From 62-47 sp051954235 (lineage in GTDB: Bacteria > Pseudomonadota > Alphaproteobacteria > Rhizobiales > Xanthobacteraceae), in assembly GCA_051954235.1 (NCBI GenBank), contig JBQCHY010000065.1:62001-126000 (forward strand): 64,000 nt of DNA. The letters run 5' to 3'. Made by a program: the position numbers and the translations under genes. Position 1 is the first letter of the stretch, and each line of letters opens with the position of its first letter. Of this stretch, positions 1 to 8,706 are shown piece by piece. Under the pieces are notes generated by a model. That model did not search any database. It was not told the DNA's origin and saw only the letters and a program-made list of their open reading frames with translations.

Positions 1-283
1 CGTCCCCGTTGCGGCCGGTTGTCACCCGGCGCATGCTCGCGGGATAACGTCGGAACAGTGGTTTGGTTGCGGCTTTCAGGAATGCCCTGACGCGTTGCCC
101 ACTGGGCGGCCGACGGTTGCCGGTGGGACGTTCGCCCACCATATCTGGCCCAAAAGTGGTACTTCAACCGCAAAACCTTGGCGACTGTGAGCCGGATGTG
201 GTAAGGCCACGCCCGTTACCCGACCTCTTCCCCCGGACCGCCCGCGCCTCCTTCGAGAGGCTGTGGCGGTGGAGATATTGCCG
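1..283. other. glyA leader region, nothing firm identified
   Basis: This stretch lies before the first gene. No convincing open reading frame with a ribosome binding site is visible. It must hold the glyA promoter and leader. The last 20 bases carry the glyA ribosome binding site (GGAG at about 271-274). I looked for a folate or SAM-type riboswitch and could not match a conserved core, so I leave it unassigned. Confidence 0.4.
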
Positions 284-1585
284 ATGAGCTCATCCGCCCA
301 AGCCGCTTCCGCGCCTGATACGTTTTTCACCGCGCCGCTCGCCGACGCCGATCCCGAGATCGCGGCCGCGATCAAGGGCGAACTGGGCCGTCAGCGCCAT
401 GAGATCGAGCTGATCGCCTCGGAAAACATCGTCAGCCGCGCCGTGCTCGAAGCGCAGGGCTCGGTGATGACCAACAAGTATGCGGAAGGCTATCCGGGCA
501 AGCGCTACTACGGCGGCTGCGAATGGGTCGACGTCGCGGAAAATCTCGCCATCGAGCGCGCCAAGAAATTGTTCGGTGCGAACTTCGCCAACGTGCAGCC
601 GAACTCCGGTAGCCAGATGAATCAGGCGGTGTTCCTGGCGCTGTTGCAGCCGGGTGATACCTTCATGGGCCTCGATCTCGCTGCTGGCGGCCATCTCACC
701 CACGGCGCGCCGGTCAACATGTCCGGCAAGTGGTTCAAGCCGTCGCACTACACCGTGCGCCGCGAGGACCAGATCATCGACATGGATGCGGTGGCGAAGC
801 AGGCCGAGCAGGTACGGCCGAAGCTGATCATTGCCGGTGGCTCCGCCTATTCGCGGGCGTGGGACTTCAAGCGCTTTCGCGAGATCGCCGATAGCGTCGG
901 CGCTTATTTTCTGGTGGACATGGCGCACTTCGCGGGTCTTGTCGCCGGCGGCGTGCATGCGTCGCCGGTGCCGTATGCGCACGTCACCACCACGACGACG
1001 CACAAGTCGCTGCGCGGCCCGCGCGGCGGCCTGATCCTGTGCAACGACGAAGAGATCGCCAAGAAGCTGAACTCCGCGATCTTCCCCGGCTTGCAGGGCG
1101 GTCCGCTGATGCATGTGATCGCCGCCAAGGCGGTGGCGTTCAAGGAAGCGTTGCAACCGGACTTCAAGATCTACGCGAAGAATGTCGTCGCGAACGCCAA
1201 GGCGCTGGCGGAAACGCTGCGCGGTCACGGTTTCGAGATCGTCTCCGGCGGCACCGACAATCACCTGATGCTGGTCGATCTGCGGCCGAAGGGACTGAAG
1301 GGCAACATCTCGGAGAAGGCGCTGGTGCGCGCGGGCCTCACCTGCAACAAGAACGGCATTCCGTTCGACCCCGAGAAGCCGTTCGTAACCTCGGGCCTGC
1401 GGCTCGGCACGCCGGCGACCACCACGCGCGGCTTCGGCGTTGCCGAATTCAAGCAGGTCGGCGGCCTGATCGCAGAAGTGCTCAACGCGGTGGCGCAGTC
1501 GCCGGACGGCAGCGCGCCGGGCGTCGAGGCCGCGGTGAAGGAAAAGGTCAAGGCGCTGACGAGCCGCTTCCCGATCTATCAGTAG
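284..1585 (+). CDS. glyA: Serine hydroxymethyltransferase
   Basis: Cytosolic PLP enzyme that interconverts serine and glycine and loads a one-carbon unit onto tetrahydrofolate. The 433-residue length is normal for bacterial GlyA. The PLP segment TTTTTHKSLRGPRGG is intact, with the Schiff-base lysine at residue 241; the N-terminal ELIASENIVS and GYPGKRYYGG substrate segments are also present. A GTG lies in frame 21 bases upstream, but the ATG at 284 has a GGAG box about nine bases before it and begins the usual short hydrophilic lead (MSSS). It heads the glyA-nrdR-ribD-ribE-ribH-nusB-thiL run. A palindromic repeat separates it from nrdR, so co-transcription with nrdR is possible but not certain. 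Confidence 0.97.
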   Translation: MSSSAQAASAPDTFFTAPLADADPEIAAAIKGELGRQRHEIELIASENIVSRAVLEAQGSVMTNKYAEGYPGKRYYGGCEWVDVAENLAIERAKKLFGANFANVQPNSGSQMNQAVFLALLQPGDTFMGLDLAAGGHLTHGAPVNMSGKWFKPSHYTVRREDQIIDMDAVAKQAEQVRPKLIIAGGSAYSRAWDFKRFREIADSVGAYFLVDMAHFAGLVAGGVHASPVPYAHVTTTTTHKSLRGPRGGLILCNDEEIAKKLNSAIFPGLQGGPLMHVIAAKAVAFKEALQPDFKIYAKNVVANAKALAETLRGHGFEIVSGGTDNHLMLVDLRPKGLKGNISEKALVRAGLTCNKNGIPFDPEKPFVTSGLRLGTPATTTRGFGVAEFKQVGGLIAEVLNAVAQSPDGSAPGVEAAVKEKVKALTSRFPIYQ

Positions 1586-1595
1586 AATGTGTTTT

Positions 1596-1624
1596 CGTCA
1601 TTGCGAGCACGCCTCGCAATGACG
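1596..1624. repeat. Palindromic intergenic repeat, family A (short form)
   Basis: A perfect 12 bp inverted repeat, CGTCATTGCGAG / CTCGCAATGACG, with a five-base loop, lies in the gap between glyA and nrdR. The same arms, with a longer centre, recur at 21966-22047, 35291-35374 and 62975-63093. It could act as a transcript-end hairpin for glyA, but there is no T-run after it. Confidence 0.85.
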
Positions 1625-1642
1625 GTTACTTAGGGTGAAACG

Positions 1643-2125
1643 ATGCGCTGCCCAAGCTGCAACAGCCTCGATACGCAGGTGAAGGATTCACGGCCGACCG
1701 AGGATTCTTCGGTGATCCGGCGGCGGCGCGTATGCCTTGCGTGTAATTTTCGCTTCACGACATTCGAGCGGGTGCAGTTGCGCGAATTGACGGTGATCAA
1801 GCGTAACGGGCGGCGCGTGCCGTTCGATCGCGACAAGCTGGTGCGCTCGCTGCAAATCTCGCTGCGCAAGCGCCCGGTGGAATCCGAGCGCGTCGAGAAG
1901 ATGGTGTCGGCCATCGTGCGCGAACTGGAGAGCGGCGGCGAAGCGGAAATCTCGTCGGAGACCATCGGCGAAGCGGTGATGGAGCATCTGCGCCAGCTCG
2001 ACGACGTCGCCTATGTCCGCTTCGCGTCGGTCTATCGCAATTTCCGCGAGGCGCGTGATTTCAAGACCGTGCTCGGTGAATTGTCCGGTGACGGCGAGCC
2101 GCCGGCGGTGCTGGTCCGCAAATGA
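1643..2125 (+). CDS. nrdR: Transcriptional repressor NrdR
   Basis: Zinc-ribbon plus ATP-cone repressor that controls ribonucleotide reductase genes in response to dATP/ATP. The 160 residues match the family. The zinc ribbon has Cys3, Cys6, Cys31 and Cys34, followed by the basic stretch IRRRRVCLAC. The ATP-cone begins with VIKRNGRRVPFDRDKL (residues about 52-67) and covers most of the rest. Its stop overlaps the ribD start (ATGA at 2122-2125), implying translational coupling. Position between glyA and ribD is the standard arrangement in rhizobia and relatives. Confidence 0.97.
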   Translation: MRCPSCNSLDTQVKDSRPTEDSSVIRRRRVCLACNFRFTTFERVQLRELTVIKRNGRRVPFDRDKLVRSLQISLRKRPVESERVEKMVSAIVRELESGGEAEISSETIGEAVMEHLRQLDDVAYVRFASVYRNFREARDFKTVLGELSGDGEPPAVLVRK

Positions 2126-3267
2126 TCTTCCGGCTGCTGGAAGACCAATATGCCGACAAGGCGCGTGAAGCGAAGGCGCTCGATCGTCGCTTCATGCAAC
2201 TGGCGCTGACGCTGGGGCGTCGCGGTCTCGGCCGCACCGCGCCAAACCCGGCCGTCGGCGCGGTCATCGTCAAGGATGGCGTCATCGTCGGGCGCGGCTG
2301 GACCCAGCCGGGCGGACGGCCGCACGCCGAGCCCGGGGCATTGGCACAGGCGGGCGAGGCGGCGCGTGGTGCGACGCTCTACGTCACGCTGGAGCCGTGC
2401 TCGCATGTCGGCAAATCGCCGCCGTGCGCGGACGCCATTATCGCGGCCGGCATTGCGCGCGTCGTCTCCGCAATCGAAGATCCCAATCCGCAGGTCGCGG
2501 GGCAGGGCCACGCGAAGCTGCGCGCCGCCGGCATTGTCGTCGATGTCGGGACGTGTTCGGACGAAGCCGCGCGCGATCACGCCGGGCATTTTCGCCGTGT
2601 GCGCGACGGGCGGCCACACGTCATTCTCAAGCTCGCGGTGTCGTCGGACGACAAGATCGGCGCAGCGGGCGGCAAGCTGCTGGCGATCACCGGTGAGGCC
2701 GCGCGGGCGCGGGTACATCTGCTGCGCGCGCAATGCGACGCGGTGTTAGTCGGCATCGGCACCGCGCTGGCGGACGATCCGCTGTTGACCTGCCGTCTGC
2801 CGGGCATGGCGAAACGCTCGCCGGTGCGCGTCGTGCTGGATCGCGCGTTGCGCGTGTCAGGCGATAGCAAGCTGGTTCATTCCGCGCGCGAAGTGCCGCT
2901 GTGGGTGCTGACATCGGATACGGCCGAAGCGCCGGCGGCGGCAAAGCTTGGCGCGGCGGGCGTGCAGGTGTCGCGGGTGAAGGTGAGGGCGGCTGGCCTC
3001 GATCTTGCCGATGTGTTGCGAACGCTATCCGACAGGGGCATCACGCGGCTGATGGTCGAAGGCGGCGCGCAGATCGCAGCCTCGTTCGTCGAGGCCGGAT
3101 TGGTCGATGAAGTCTGGCTGCTGCGCGGGCCGATTGAGATTGGAGCGGATGGCGTGGCCGCCCTTGGCGCATTGCCGCTCGGCAGCATCACACAGTCGTC
3201 TTCCTATCGGGTTCGTGCTAGCGAAAAGCTCGAAAACGATACCCTTACGATTTACGAGCGAGTTTAG
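2122..3267 (+). CDS. ribD: Bifunctional riboflavin deaminase/reductase RibD
   Basis: Carries out the second and third committed steps of riboflavin synthesis: deamination of diaminohydroxyphosphoribosylaminopyrimidine, then NADPH reduction of the ribosyl side chain. The 381 residues contain an N-terminal cytidine-deaminase-like domain with the zinc site His68-Ala-Glu70 (PHAEPGAL) and Cys93/Cys102 in EPCSHVGKSPPC. A C-terminal reductase domain (about 165-381) includes LMVEGGAQIAASF. The start overlaps nrdR by four bases. A later Met (residue 25) would drop a charged N-terminal extension not needed for the domain, so the true start could be 72 bases downstream. The gene abuts ribE directly. Confidence 0.95.
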   Translation: MIFRLLEDQYADKAREAKALDRRFMQLALTLGRRGLGRTAPNPAVGAVIVKDGVIVGRGWTQPGGRPHAEPGALAQAGEAARGATLYVTLEPCSHVGKSPPCADAIIAAGIARVVSAIEDPNPQVAGQGHAKLRAAGIVVDVGTCSDEAARDHAGHFRRVRDGRPHVILKLAVSSDDKIGAAGGKLLAITGEAARARVHLLRAQCDAVLVGIGTALADDPLLTCRLPGMAKRSPVRVVLDRALRVSGDSKLVHSAREVPLWVLTSDTAEAPAAAKLGAAGVQVSRVKVRAAGLDLADVLRTLSDRGITRLMVEGGAQIAASFVEAGLVDEVWLLRGPIEIGADGVAALGALPLGSITQSSSYRVRASEKLENDTLTIYERV

Positions 3268-3885
3268 ATGTTCACCGGGATCATCACCGACGTCGGCGAG
3301 ATCGCCAGCCTGAAGGCTGTCGCGCAGGGGCAGTTGCATCGTTTGCGAATTCTGTGCCGTTACGATCAGAGCACTATTGCCGATGGCGCGTCGATTGCCT
3401 GCAACGGCGTGTGCCTCACCGTGGTCGCTTCCGGCGTCGAGAATGGGCGGACATGGTTCGATGTCGACGCCGCCGCCGAAACGCTGCGCATGACCACCGC
3501 ACAACACTGGCAGGTGGGAACGCGGCTTAACCTCGAACGCGCACTGAAGATCGGTGACGAACTCGGTGGCCACATCGTCGCCGGCCATGCCGACGGCGTC
3601 GCCATCATTGTGGCACGCGACGATCTGCCGGACATGGCGCGCGTCGAATTCGATGCGTCGCGCGATCTGGCGCGTTTCATCGCGACCAAGGGATCGGTGA
3701 CGCTCGACGGCGTCTCGCTGACCGTGAACACGGTGGCGGACACGCGCTTTTCGGTGCTGATCATCCCGCACACGCTGTCGGTCACCACGCTGAGCGGCTG
3801 GCAGCAAGGCTCCGAGGTGAACCTCGAGGTAGACCTCATGGCGCGCTACGCCGCGCGGCTGACGGAGATGGCGAAGCCATCTTGA
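3268..3885 (+). CDS. ribE: Riboflavin synthase alpha subunit
   Basis: Dismutates two molecules of 6,7-dimethyl-8-ribityllumazine to riboflavin and the pyrimidinedione. The 205 residues show the two tandem lumazine-binding barrels: the first opens with MFTGIITDVGEI and has the signature IACNGVCLTV; the second repeats the pattern as VTLDGVSLTVN. The gene begins immediately after the ribD stop with no gap, so the two are co-translated. It is followed by a 250-base gap holding a palindromic repeat before ribH. Confidence 0.96.
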   Translation: MFTGIITDVGEIASLKAVAQGQLHRLRILCRYDQSTIADGASIACNGVCLTVVASGVENGRTWFDVDAAAETLRMTTAQHWQVGTRLNLERALKIGDELGGHIVAGHADGVAIIVARDDLPDMARVEFDASRDLARFIATKGSVTLDGVSLTVNTVADTRFSVLIIPHTLSVTTLSGWQQGSEVNLEVDLMARYAARLTEMAKPS

Positions 3886-3933
3886 GGCTTCGCCCGGTTT
3901 CGGTCGATGAAACTAGACTTTTCATAAGGAAAT

Positions 3934-4016
3934 CGTCATGGCCGGGCTTGTCCCGGCCATCCACGTCTTCGTGATGTCGTAAAGACGTGGAAGCCGGCGA
4001 CAGACACGGCATGACG
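3934..4016. repeat. Palindromic intergenic repeat, family B
   Basis: An 83 bp imperfect palindrome between ribE and ribH. It opens CGTCATGGCCGGG, carries an inner ATCCACGTCTT / AAGACGTGG stem, and closes GGCATGACG. Close relatives are at 33132-33221 and 49046-49138. It probably forms a long cruciform or RNA hairpin in the rib transcript. Confidence 0.85.
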
Positions 4017-4139
4017 AACAATTGGAGCCTCCATGCGCAGCGTATTCGTGCTTGGCTTCACGTCGGGCAGCGACTACAAACCTGCGGAAATGTAAGTCAG
4101 CCTTGACTTTATGTGCTTTCGTGAGAACTGGATCGACCC

Positions 4140-4631
4140 ATGGCCGACGCGCGACGCGCCCCGCTGAAAGACCAGACCGACGTGCGCGGCGCCCGTGCAC
4201 TGATCGTCGAGGCGCGCTTCTATGACGATATTCAGGACGCGCTGCTGCAGGGCGCGGTGGCGGAACTGGATGCCGCCGGCGTCACGCATGATGTCGTGAC
4301 CGTTCCCGGCGCGCTGGAAGTCCCAGCGGCGATCGCCATTGCCTTCGATGCCGCCGAGAAAAGCGGCAAGCCTTACGATGCCGCGATTGCGCTCGGCTGC
4401 GTGGTGCGCGGCGAGACGTTCCACTTCGAGATCGTCTCGATGGAATCCTCGCGTGGCCTTATGGACCTCTCCATCAACCGCCGCATTCCGCTTGGCAACG
4501 GCATCCTCACCGTCAATACCGATGAGCAGGCCTGGGCGCGGGCGCGGCCCGGCGATCTGAACAAGGGTGGCGATGCCGCGCGCGCGGCGCTGGCGATGCT
4601 GCGCCTCAAACGTCGCGTCAATCAGGCCTGA
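4140..4631 (+). CDS. ribH: 6,7-dimethyl-8-ribityllumazine synthase
   Basis: Condenses the ribitylaminopyrimidine from RibD (after dephosphorylation) with dihydroxybutanone phosphate to give lumazine, the substrate of RibE. The 163-residue protein has the family landmarks: ARFYDDI near the N-terminus, VPGALEVPAAI for pyrimidine binding, and the catalytic histidine at residue 95 in VVRGETFHFEIV. Such proteins assemble as pentamers or icosahedra in the cytosol. It lies five bases before nusB, the conserved ribH-nusB pairing of alphaproteobacteria. Confidence 0.97.
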   Translation: MADARRAPLKDQTDVRGARALIVEARFYDDIQDALLQGAVAELDAAGVTHDVVTVPGALEVPAAIAIAFDAAEKSGKPYDAAIALGCVVRGETFHFEIVSMESSRGLMDLSINRRIPLGNGILTVNTDEQAWARARPGDLNKGGDAARAALAMLRLKRRVNQA

Positions 4632-4636
4632 GCATC

Positions 4637-5149
4637 ATGGCGGACATCAAGAAAAATCCGGCCAAACCCAATCCTGCCAAGCCTCAGGACAAGAAAGCCA
4701 ACCGGCGCGGCGCGGCGCGGCTCGCCGCGGTGCAGGCGCTGTACCAGATGGATATGGCAGGAGCGGGCATCAACGACGTCTTCGCCGAGTTCGAGAGCCA
4801 CTGGATCGGTAACGAGGTCGAGGGTGATCAGTACCTACCGGCCGAAGCCGCGTTCTTCCGCGATGTCGTTTCCGGCGTGGTGCGTGATCAGGCCAAGCTC
4901 GATCCGTTGATCGACGACGCGCTCTCGCGTGGTTGGCCGCTGAAGCGAATCGACGCGATCCTGCGCGCGGTGCTGCGTGCGGGTTCATATGAACTCGAAC
5001 ATCGCAAGGACGTGCCGGCGCGCGTCGTGGTGTCGGAATATGTCGATGTCGCGCATGCTTTTGTTGAAGGCGATGAGACCGGCATGGTCAACGCTGTGCT
5101 GGATCAAATCGCGCGGCAGTTCCGCAGCAGCGAATTCGGGCGGGGGTAG
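4637..5149 (+). CDS. nusB: Transcription antitermination factor NusB
   Basis: RNA-binding protein that with NusE recognises boxA and promotes antitermination of rRNA operons. The 170 residues have a Lys/Pro-rich N-terminal tail (about 1-20), then the helical NusB fold starting RRGAARLAAVQALYQMDMA and ending with the conserved EYVDVAHAFVEGDETGMVN segment. The gene follows ribH by five bases, so it is almost certainly on the same transcript. A family C palindromic repeat lies just after its stop. Confidence 0.96.
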   Translation: MADIKKNPAKPNPAKPQDKKANRRGAARLAAVQALYQMDMAGAGINDVFAEFESHWIGNEVEGDQYLPAEAAFFRDVVSGVVRDQAKLDPLIDDALSRGWPLKRIDAILRAVLRAGSYELEHRKDVPARVVVSEYVDVAHAFVEGDETGMVNAVLDQIARQFRSSEFGRG

Positions 5150-5158
5150 GGTATGAGC

Positions 5159-5252
5159 CGTCACCCTGAGGTGCCGAAGCGAAGCGGAGGCCTCGAAGGG
5201 TGGTGGCCGTTCATCCTTCGAGGCTCGCAAGTGCTCGCTCCTCAGGATGACG
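5159..5252. repeat. Palindromic intergenic repeat, family C
   Basis: A 94 bp imperfect palindrome between nusB and thiL. It runs from CGTCACCCTGAGGTGC through GCCTCGAAGGGTGG and CATCCTTCGAGGCTCGC to CTCAGGATGACG. A second copy is at 40000-40095. It covers the part of the thiL frame upstream of 5253, which argues for the downstream thiL start. Confidence 0.85.
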
Positions 5253-5279
5253 GTTGCTGTCTGTCGTTGCGCGTGCTCC

Positions 5280-6257
5280 ATGTCCTCCGGTGAAGACGAT
5301 CTGATCGCGCGATACTTCAAGCCATTGGCGACCGCGCCGGGCGCTCTGGGGCTGACCGACGATGCCGCGATCCTGCAAGCCGGCGGCGACGATATCGTGA
5401 TCACCACCGATGCCATTGTCGCGGGCGTGCATTTCCTGCCCGATGATCCGCCGGACACCGTGGCGCGCAAGGCGTTGCGGGTGAACCTGTCCGATCTCGC
5501 GGCCAAGGGAGCGGACCCGGCCGGCTTCGTGCTGACCTTGGCGTTGCGGGACGTGAATGAAGCGTGGCTCGCGCCGTTCGTGCGGGCGCTGGGCGAGGAT
5601 GCGAATCAATTCGGTTGCCCGCTGCTGGGCGGCGATACGGTTTCGACGCCGGGGCCGGCGATGATCTCAATCACGGCCTTTGGGCGCGTGCCGTCAGGTA
5701 AAATGGTCCAGCGCAGCACGGCACGGATTGGCGACGTTCTGATGGTCAGCGGCACCATTGGCGATGCCACGCTCGGTCTCGCGGTCCTCAAGGGAGAGCA
5801 GGGGCCGCTCGCTGGCGACGCCCCTGCGCGCGGAGCGCTGGTGGATCGATATCGGGTTCCGCAACCGCGTGTTGCACTGGCGCACGCGGTTCATGATCAC
5901 GCCAGCGCTGCGATGGACGTCTCCGATGGCTTGATGGGCGATCTTGCCAAGTTGTGCAGCGCTTCCGGCGTGTCGGCAGTCGTGGAGGCTGCTGCGCTTC
6001 CTTTGTCGGCACCTGCGCGCACCTGGCTGGCAAGTGATCCCAGCCTCGTCGCGCGGCTGGTTTCCGGGGGCGACGACTACGAGTTGCTTTGTGCGGTGCC
6101 AGAGAATCGGCTTGCGGCTTTTCAGCTTGCGGCGCGGTCGGCGGGCGTGTCGATTAGTGCCATCGGCCACATTGTTGCTGGAGAAAGCGTGCCGCGATTG
6201 GTCGATGCCGGAAATCGGGAAATCCCGCTACAACGGCGATCTTACAGTCATTTCTAG
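5280..6257 (+). CDS. thiL: Thiamine-monophosphate kinase
   Basis: Final step of thiamine diphosphate synthesis: ATP-dependent phosphorylation of thiamine monophosphate. From the ATG at 5280 it has 325 residues, the family norm, and begins MSSGEDDLIARYF. The frame is open 33 bases further up, but that part falls inside a palindromic repeat and was rejected. AIR-synthase-fold landmarks are TDDAAIL, DDPPDTVARKALRVNLSDLAAKGA, the metal-binding GGDTVSTPG, and ATGDVLG-like MDVSDGLMGDL followed by GGDDYELL. It ends the rib-nus-thi run; a hairpin terminator follows. Confidence 0.95.
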   Translation: MSSGEDDLIARYFKPLATAPGALGLTDDAAILQAGGDDIVITTDAIVAGVHFLPDDPPDTVARKALRVNLSDLAAKGADPAGFVLTLALRDVNEAWLAPFVRALGEDANQFGCPLLGGDTVSTPGPAMISITAFGRVPSGKMVQRSTARIGDVLMVSGTIGDATLGLAVLKGEQGPLAGDAPARGALVDRYRVPQPRVALAHAVHDHASAAMDVSDGLMGDLAKLCSASGVSAVVEAAALPLSAPARTWLASDPSLVARLVSGGDDYELLCAVPENRLAAFQLAARSAGVSISAIGHIVAGESVPRLVDAGNREIPLQRRSYSHF

Positions 6258-6385
6258 CTGTTTCAGGGCACGAGTCGGACCTGTGCCCAATTCGGCACGG
6301 TTCAGAAATCCTTTAAAAAACCTTTGCTTGCGACCTTGGCATCGTTGCGTGGCAGTCGCGATTTTGGCATGGTCCCGCCGATTTA

Positions 6386-6412
6386 AGGCCGCTCTTTGGG
6401 CAGAGCGGGCTT
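6386..6412 (+). terminator. Probable terminator after thiL
   Basis: AAGGCCGCTCT and AGAGCGGGCTT form an 11 bp stem with one mismatch around the loop TTGGGC, followed by a short pyrimidine run (TTCTTGC). It sits between thiL and hppA and would separate the two transcripts. Confidence 0.5.
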
Positions 6413-6426
6413 TCTTGCGCGTTCCT

Positions 6427-6438
6427 CCGCAATTGCGG
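6427..6438. promoter_or_regulatory. Perfect 12 bp palindrome upstream of hppA
   Basis: CCGCAATTGCGG is a perfect palindrome about 45 bases before the hppA start, and a second AATTCG half lies 14 bases on. Its placement suggests an operator or a transcript-leader structure for hppA. I know of no regulator with this site, so the role is open. Confidence 0.3.
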
Positions 6439-6480
6439 TCATGAACGCAATTCGGGGCAACTAGGATCTGAGGCAATTCA

Positions 6481-8601
6481 ATGACAGCATTATGGGTGAT
6501 CGTGCTCTGCGGGGCACTTTCGATCGTCTACGCCATCTGGGCGACCTCGTCGGTGTTGGGAGCCGACGCCGGCAACGCACGGATGCAGGAGATTGCAAGC
6601 GCCGTACGTGAGGGCGCGCAGGCTTATCTGCGGCGGCAATACACCACGATCGGCATCGTGGGCATCGTTATCTTCGCTCTGCTGGCTTACTTCCTCGGTC
6701 TGCTGGTTGCGGTGGGCTTCGCCATCGGCGCCATCCTGTCGGGCGCTGCCGGCTTCATCGGTATGAACGTCTCGGTTCGCGCCAACGTGCGCACCGCGCA
6801 GGCGGCGACCAAGTCGCTCGCCGGCGGTCTTGAACTGGCGTTCAAGGCCGGCGCGATCACTGGCCTGCTGGTGGCCGGTCTCGCGCTGCTCGGCGTGACA
6901 CTGTACTTCGCCTACCTCACCCACGGCGCGGGCTACGCGGCCAACAGCCGCACGGTGGTCGACGCCATGGTGGCGCTCGGCTTCGGCGCTTCGCTGATCT
7001 CGATCTTCGCCCGTCTCGGCGGCGGCATCTTCACCAAGGGCGCGGACGTCGGCGGCGACCTCGTCGGCAAGGTCGAGGCCGGCATTCCGGAAGACGATCC
7101 GCGCAACCCGGCGACGATCGCCGACAACGTCGGAGATAACGTCGGTGACTGTGCCGGCATGGCCGCCGACCTGTTCGAGACCTATGCGGTGACCGCGGTT
7201 GCCACGATGGTTCTCGCCGCGATCTTCTTCGCCACGTCGCCGCTGCTGGTCAACATGATGACCCTGCCGCTCGCCATCGGCGGCATCTGCATCATCACCT
7301 CGATTATCGGCACCTTCTTCGTCAAACTCGGTGCGAGCCAGTCGATCATGGGCGCGCTGTACAAGGGCCTGATCGCAACCGGCATCCTGTCGCTGGTCGG
7401 CGTCGGTTTCGTCATCCACTGGCTGGTCGGTTTCGGCCCGCTGGCGGGCGTGAAGTACACCGGCATGGCGCTCTTCGAATGCGGCATCGTCGGTCTGGTC
7501 GTCACCGGCCTGATCATCTGGATCACCGAATACTACACCGGCACCGACTATCGTCCGGTGAAGTCGATCGCCCAGGCGTCGGTCACCGGTCACGGCACCC
7601 ACGTGATCCAGGGTCTGGCGATCTCGATGGAAGCGACCGCGCTGCCCGCGATCGTCATCATCGCCGGCATTCTGGTGACCTACAGCCTCGCGGGCCTGTT
7701 CGGCATCGCGATCGCCACCACCACCATGCTGGCGCTGGCCGGCATGATCGTCGCGCTCGACGCCTTCGGTCCGGTCACCGACAACGCCGGCGGCATCGCC
7801 GAAATGGCCGGCCTGCCGAAGGAAGTGCGCAAGTCCACCGACGCGCTCGACGCAGTCGGCAACACCACCAAGGCGGTGACCAAGGGCTACGCGATCGGCT
7901 CTGCCGGTCTCGGCGCGCTGGTGCTGTTCGCGGCCTACAATGAAGACCTCAAGTTCTTCATCGCGGACGGGGCCAAGCACCCATACTTCCAGGGCGTCGC
8001 GCCCGACTTCTCGCTGAACAATCCATACGTCGTGGTCGGCCTGCTGTTCGGCGGTCTGCTTCCGTATCTGTTCGGCGCAATGGGCATGACGGCCGTGGGT
8101 CGTGCGGCCGGCGCGATCGTCGAGGAAGTGCGTCGTCAGTTCCGCGCCAAGCCGGGCATCATGCAGGGCACCGACAAGCCGGACTACGGCAAGGCGGTCG
8201 ACCTGCTGACCAAGGCCGCGATCAAGGAAATGATCATTCCGTCGCTGCTGCCGGTGTTGTCGCCGATCGTCGTCTACTTCCTGATCTACTTCATCGCGGG
8301 TGGTGGCGCGGCCGGTAAGTCGGCGGCGTTCTCGGCGGTGGGTGCGATGCTGCTCGGCGTCATCGTCACCGGCCTGTTCGTCGCGATCTCGATGACCTCG
8401 GGCGGCGGCGCATGGGACAACGCCAAGAAGTACATCGAAGACGGTCATCATGGCGGCAAGGGCTCGGACGCCCACAAGTCGGCCGTGACCGGCGACACGG
8501 TCGGCGATCCTTACAAGGACACGGCGGGTCCCGCCGTGAATCCGATGATCAAGATCACCAACATCGTGGCACTGCTGCTGCTGGCGATCCTCGCGCACTG
8601 A
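6481..8601 (+). CDS. hppA: K+-insensitive H+-translocating pyrophosphatase
   Basis: Integral inner-membrane pump that hydrolyses pyrophosphate and moves protons. The 706 residues form about 16 membrane helices. The catalytic cytosolic loop has GADVGGDLVGKVE and the acidic DNVGDNVGDCAGMAADL. The motif GNTTKAVTKG has Lys464 and Thr467, where K+-dependent enzymes have small residues, so this belongs to the K+-independent class. Late motifs DAFGPVTDNAGGIAEM and DNAKKYIE are intact. It is flanked by terminators on both sides and so is probably monocistronic; in this family such pumps use pyrophosphate from biosynthesis to support the proton gradient. Confidence 0.97.
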   Translation: MTALWVIVLCGALSIVYAIWATSSVLGADAGNARMQEIASAVREGAQAYLRRQYTTIGIVGIVIFALLAYFLGLLVAVGFAIGAILSGAAGFIGMNVSVRANVRTAQAATKSLAGGLELAFKAGAITGLLVAGLALLGVTLYFAYLTHGAGYAANSRTVVDAMVALGFGASLISIFARLGGGIFTKGADVGGDLVGKVEAGIPEDDPRNPATIADNVGDNVGDCAGMAADLFETYAVTAVATMVLAAIFFATSPLLVNMMTLPLAIGGICIITSIIGTFFVKLGASQSIMGALYKGLIATGILSLVGVGFVIHWLVGFGPLAGVKYTGMALFECGIVGLVVTGLIIWITEYYTGTDYRPVKSIAQASVTGHGTHVIQGLAISMEATALPAIVIIAGILVTYSLAGLFGIAIATTTMLALAGMIVALDAFGPVTDNAGGIAEMAGLPKEVRKSTDALDAVGNTTKAVTKGYAIGSAGLGALVLFAAYNEDLKFFIADGAKHPYFQGVAPDFSLNNPYVVVGLLFGGLLPYLFGAMGMTAVGRAAGAIVEEVRRQFRAKPGIMQGTDKPDYGKAVDLLTKAAIKEMIIPSLLPVLSPIVVYFLIYFIAGGGAAGKSAAFSAVGAMLLGVIVTGLFVAISMTSGGGAWDNAKKYIEDGHHGGKGSDAHKSAVTGDTVGDPYKDTAGPAVNPMIKITNIVALLLLAILAH

Positions 8602-8620
8602 TCTGCGAGATATTGAAAGA

Positions 8621-8650
8621 AAAACCCCGCGGTGCGAGCCGCGGGGTTTT
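8621..8650 (+). terminator. Intrinsic terminator of hppA
   Basis: A perfect 12 bp stem AAAACCCCGCGG / CCGCGGGGTTTT with the loop TGCGAG, starting 20 bases after the hppA stop and followed by more T. The A-run on the other arm means it can also stop the bamE transcript arriving on the minus strand. Confidence 0.92.
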
Positions 8651-8706
8651 TCTTGAGTCGGATGTGATGCAAGTGAGCGCAGATGCAACGATCCGCGCTG
8701 GTGCGA

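Noticed and set aside
1..283. Folate- or glycine-sensing riboswitch before glyA
   Set aside because: No conserved core could be matched by eye; would need a covariance search.
4033..4095. 20-codon frame before ribH (MRSVFVLGFTSGSDYKPAEM)
   Set aside because: Too short, no convincing ribosome binding site or known leader-peptide logic.
6490..8688. 732-residue open frame antisense to hppA
   Set aside because: Composition is His/Arg/Asp-rich shadow of the G+C-rich hppA codons; no family likeness, and hppA is unmistakable.
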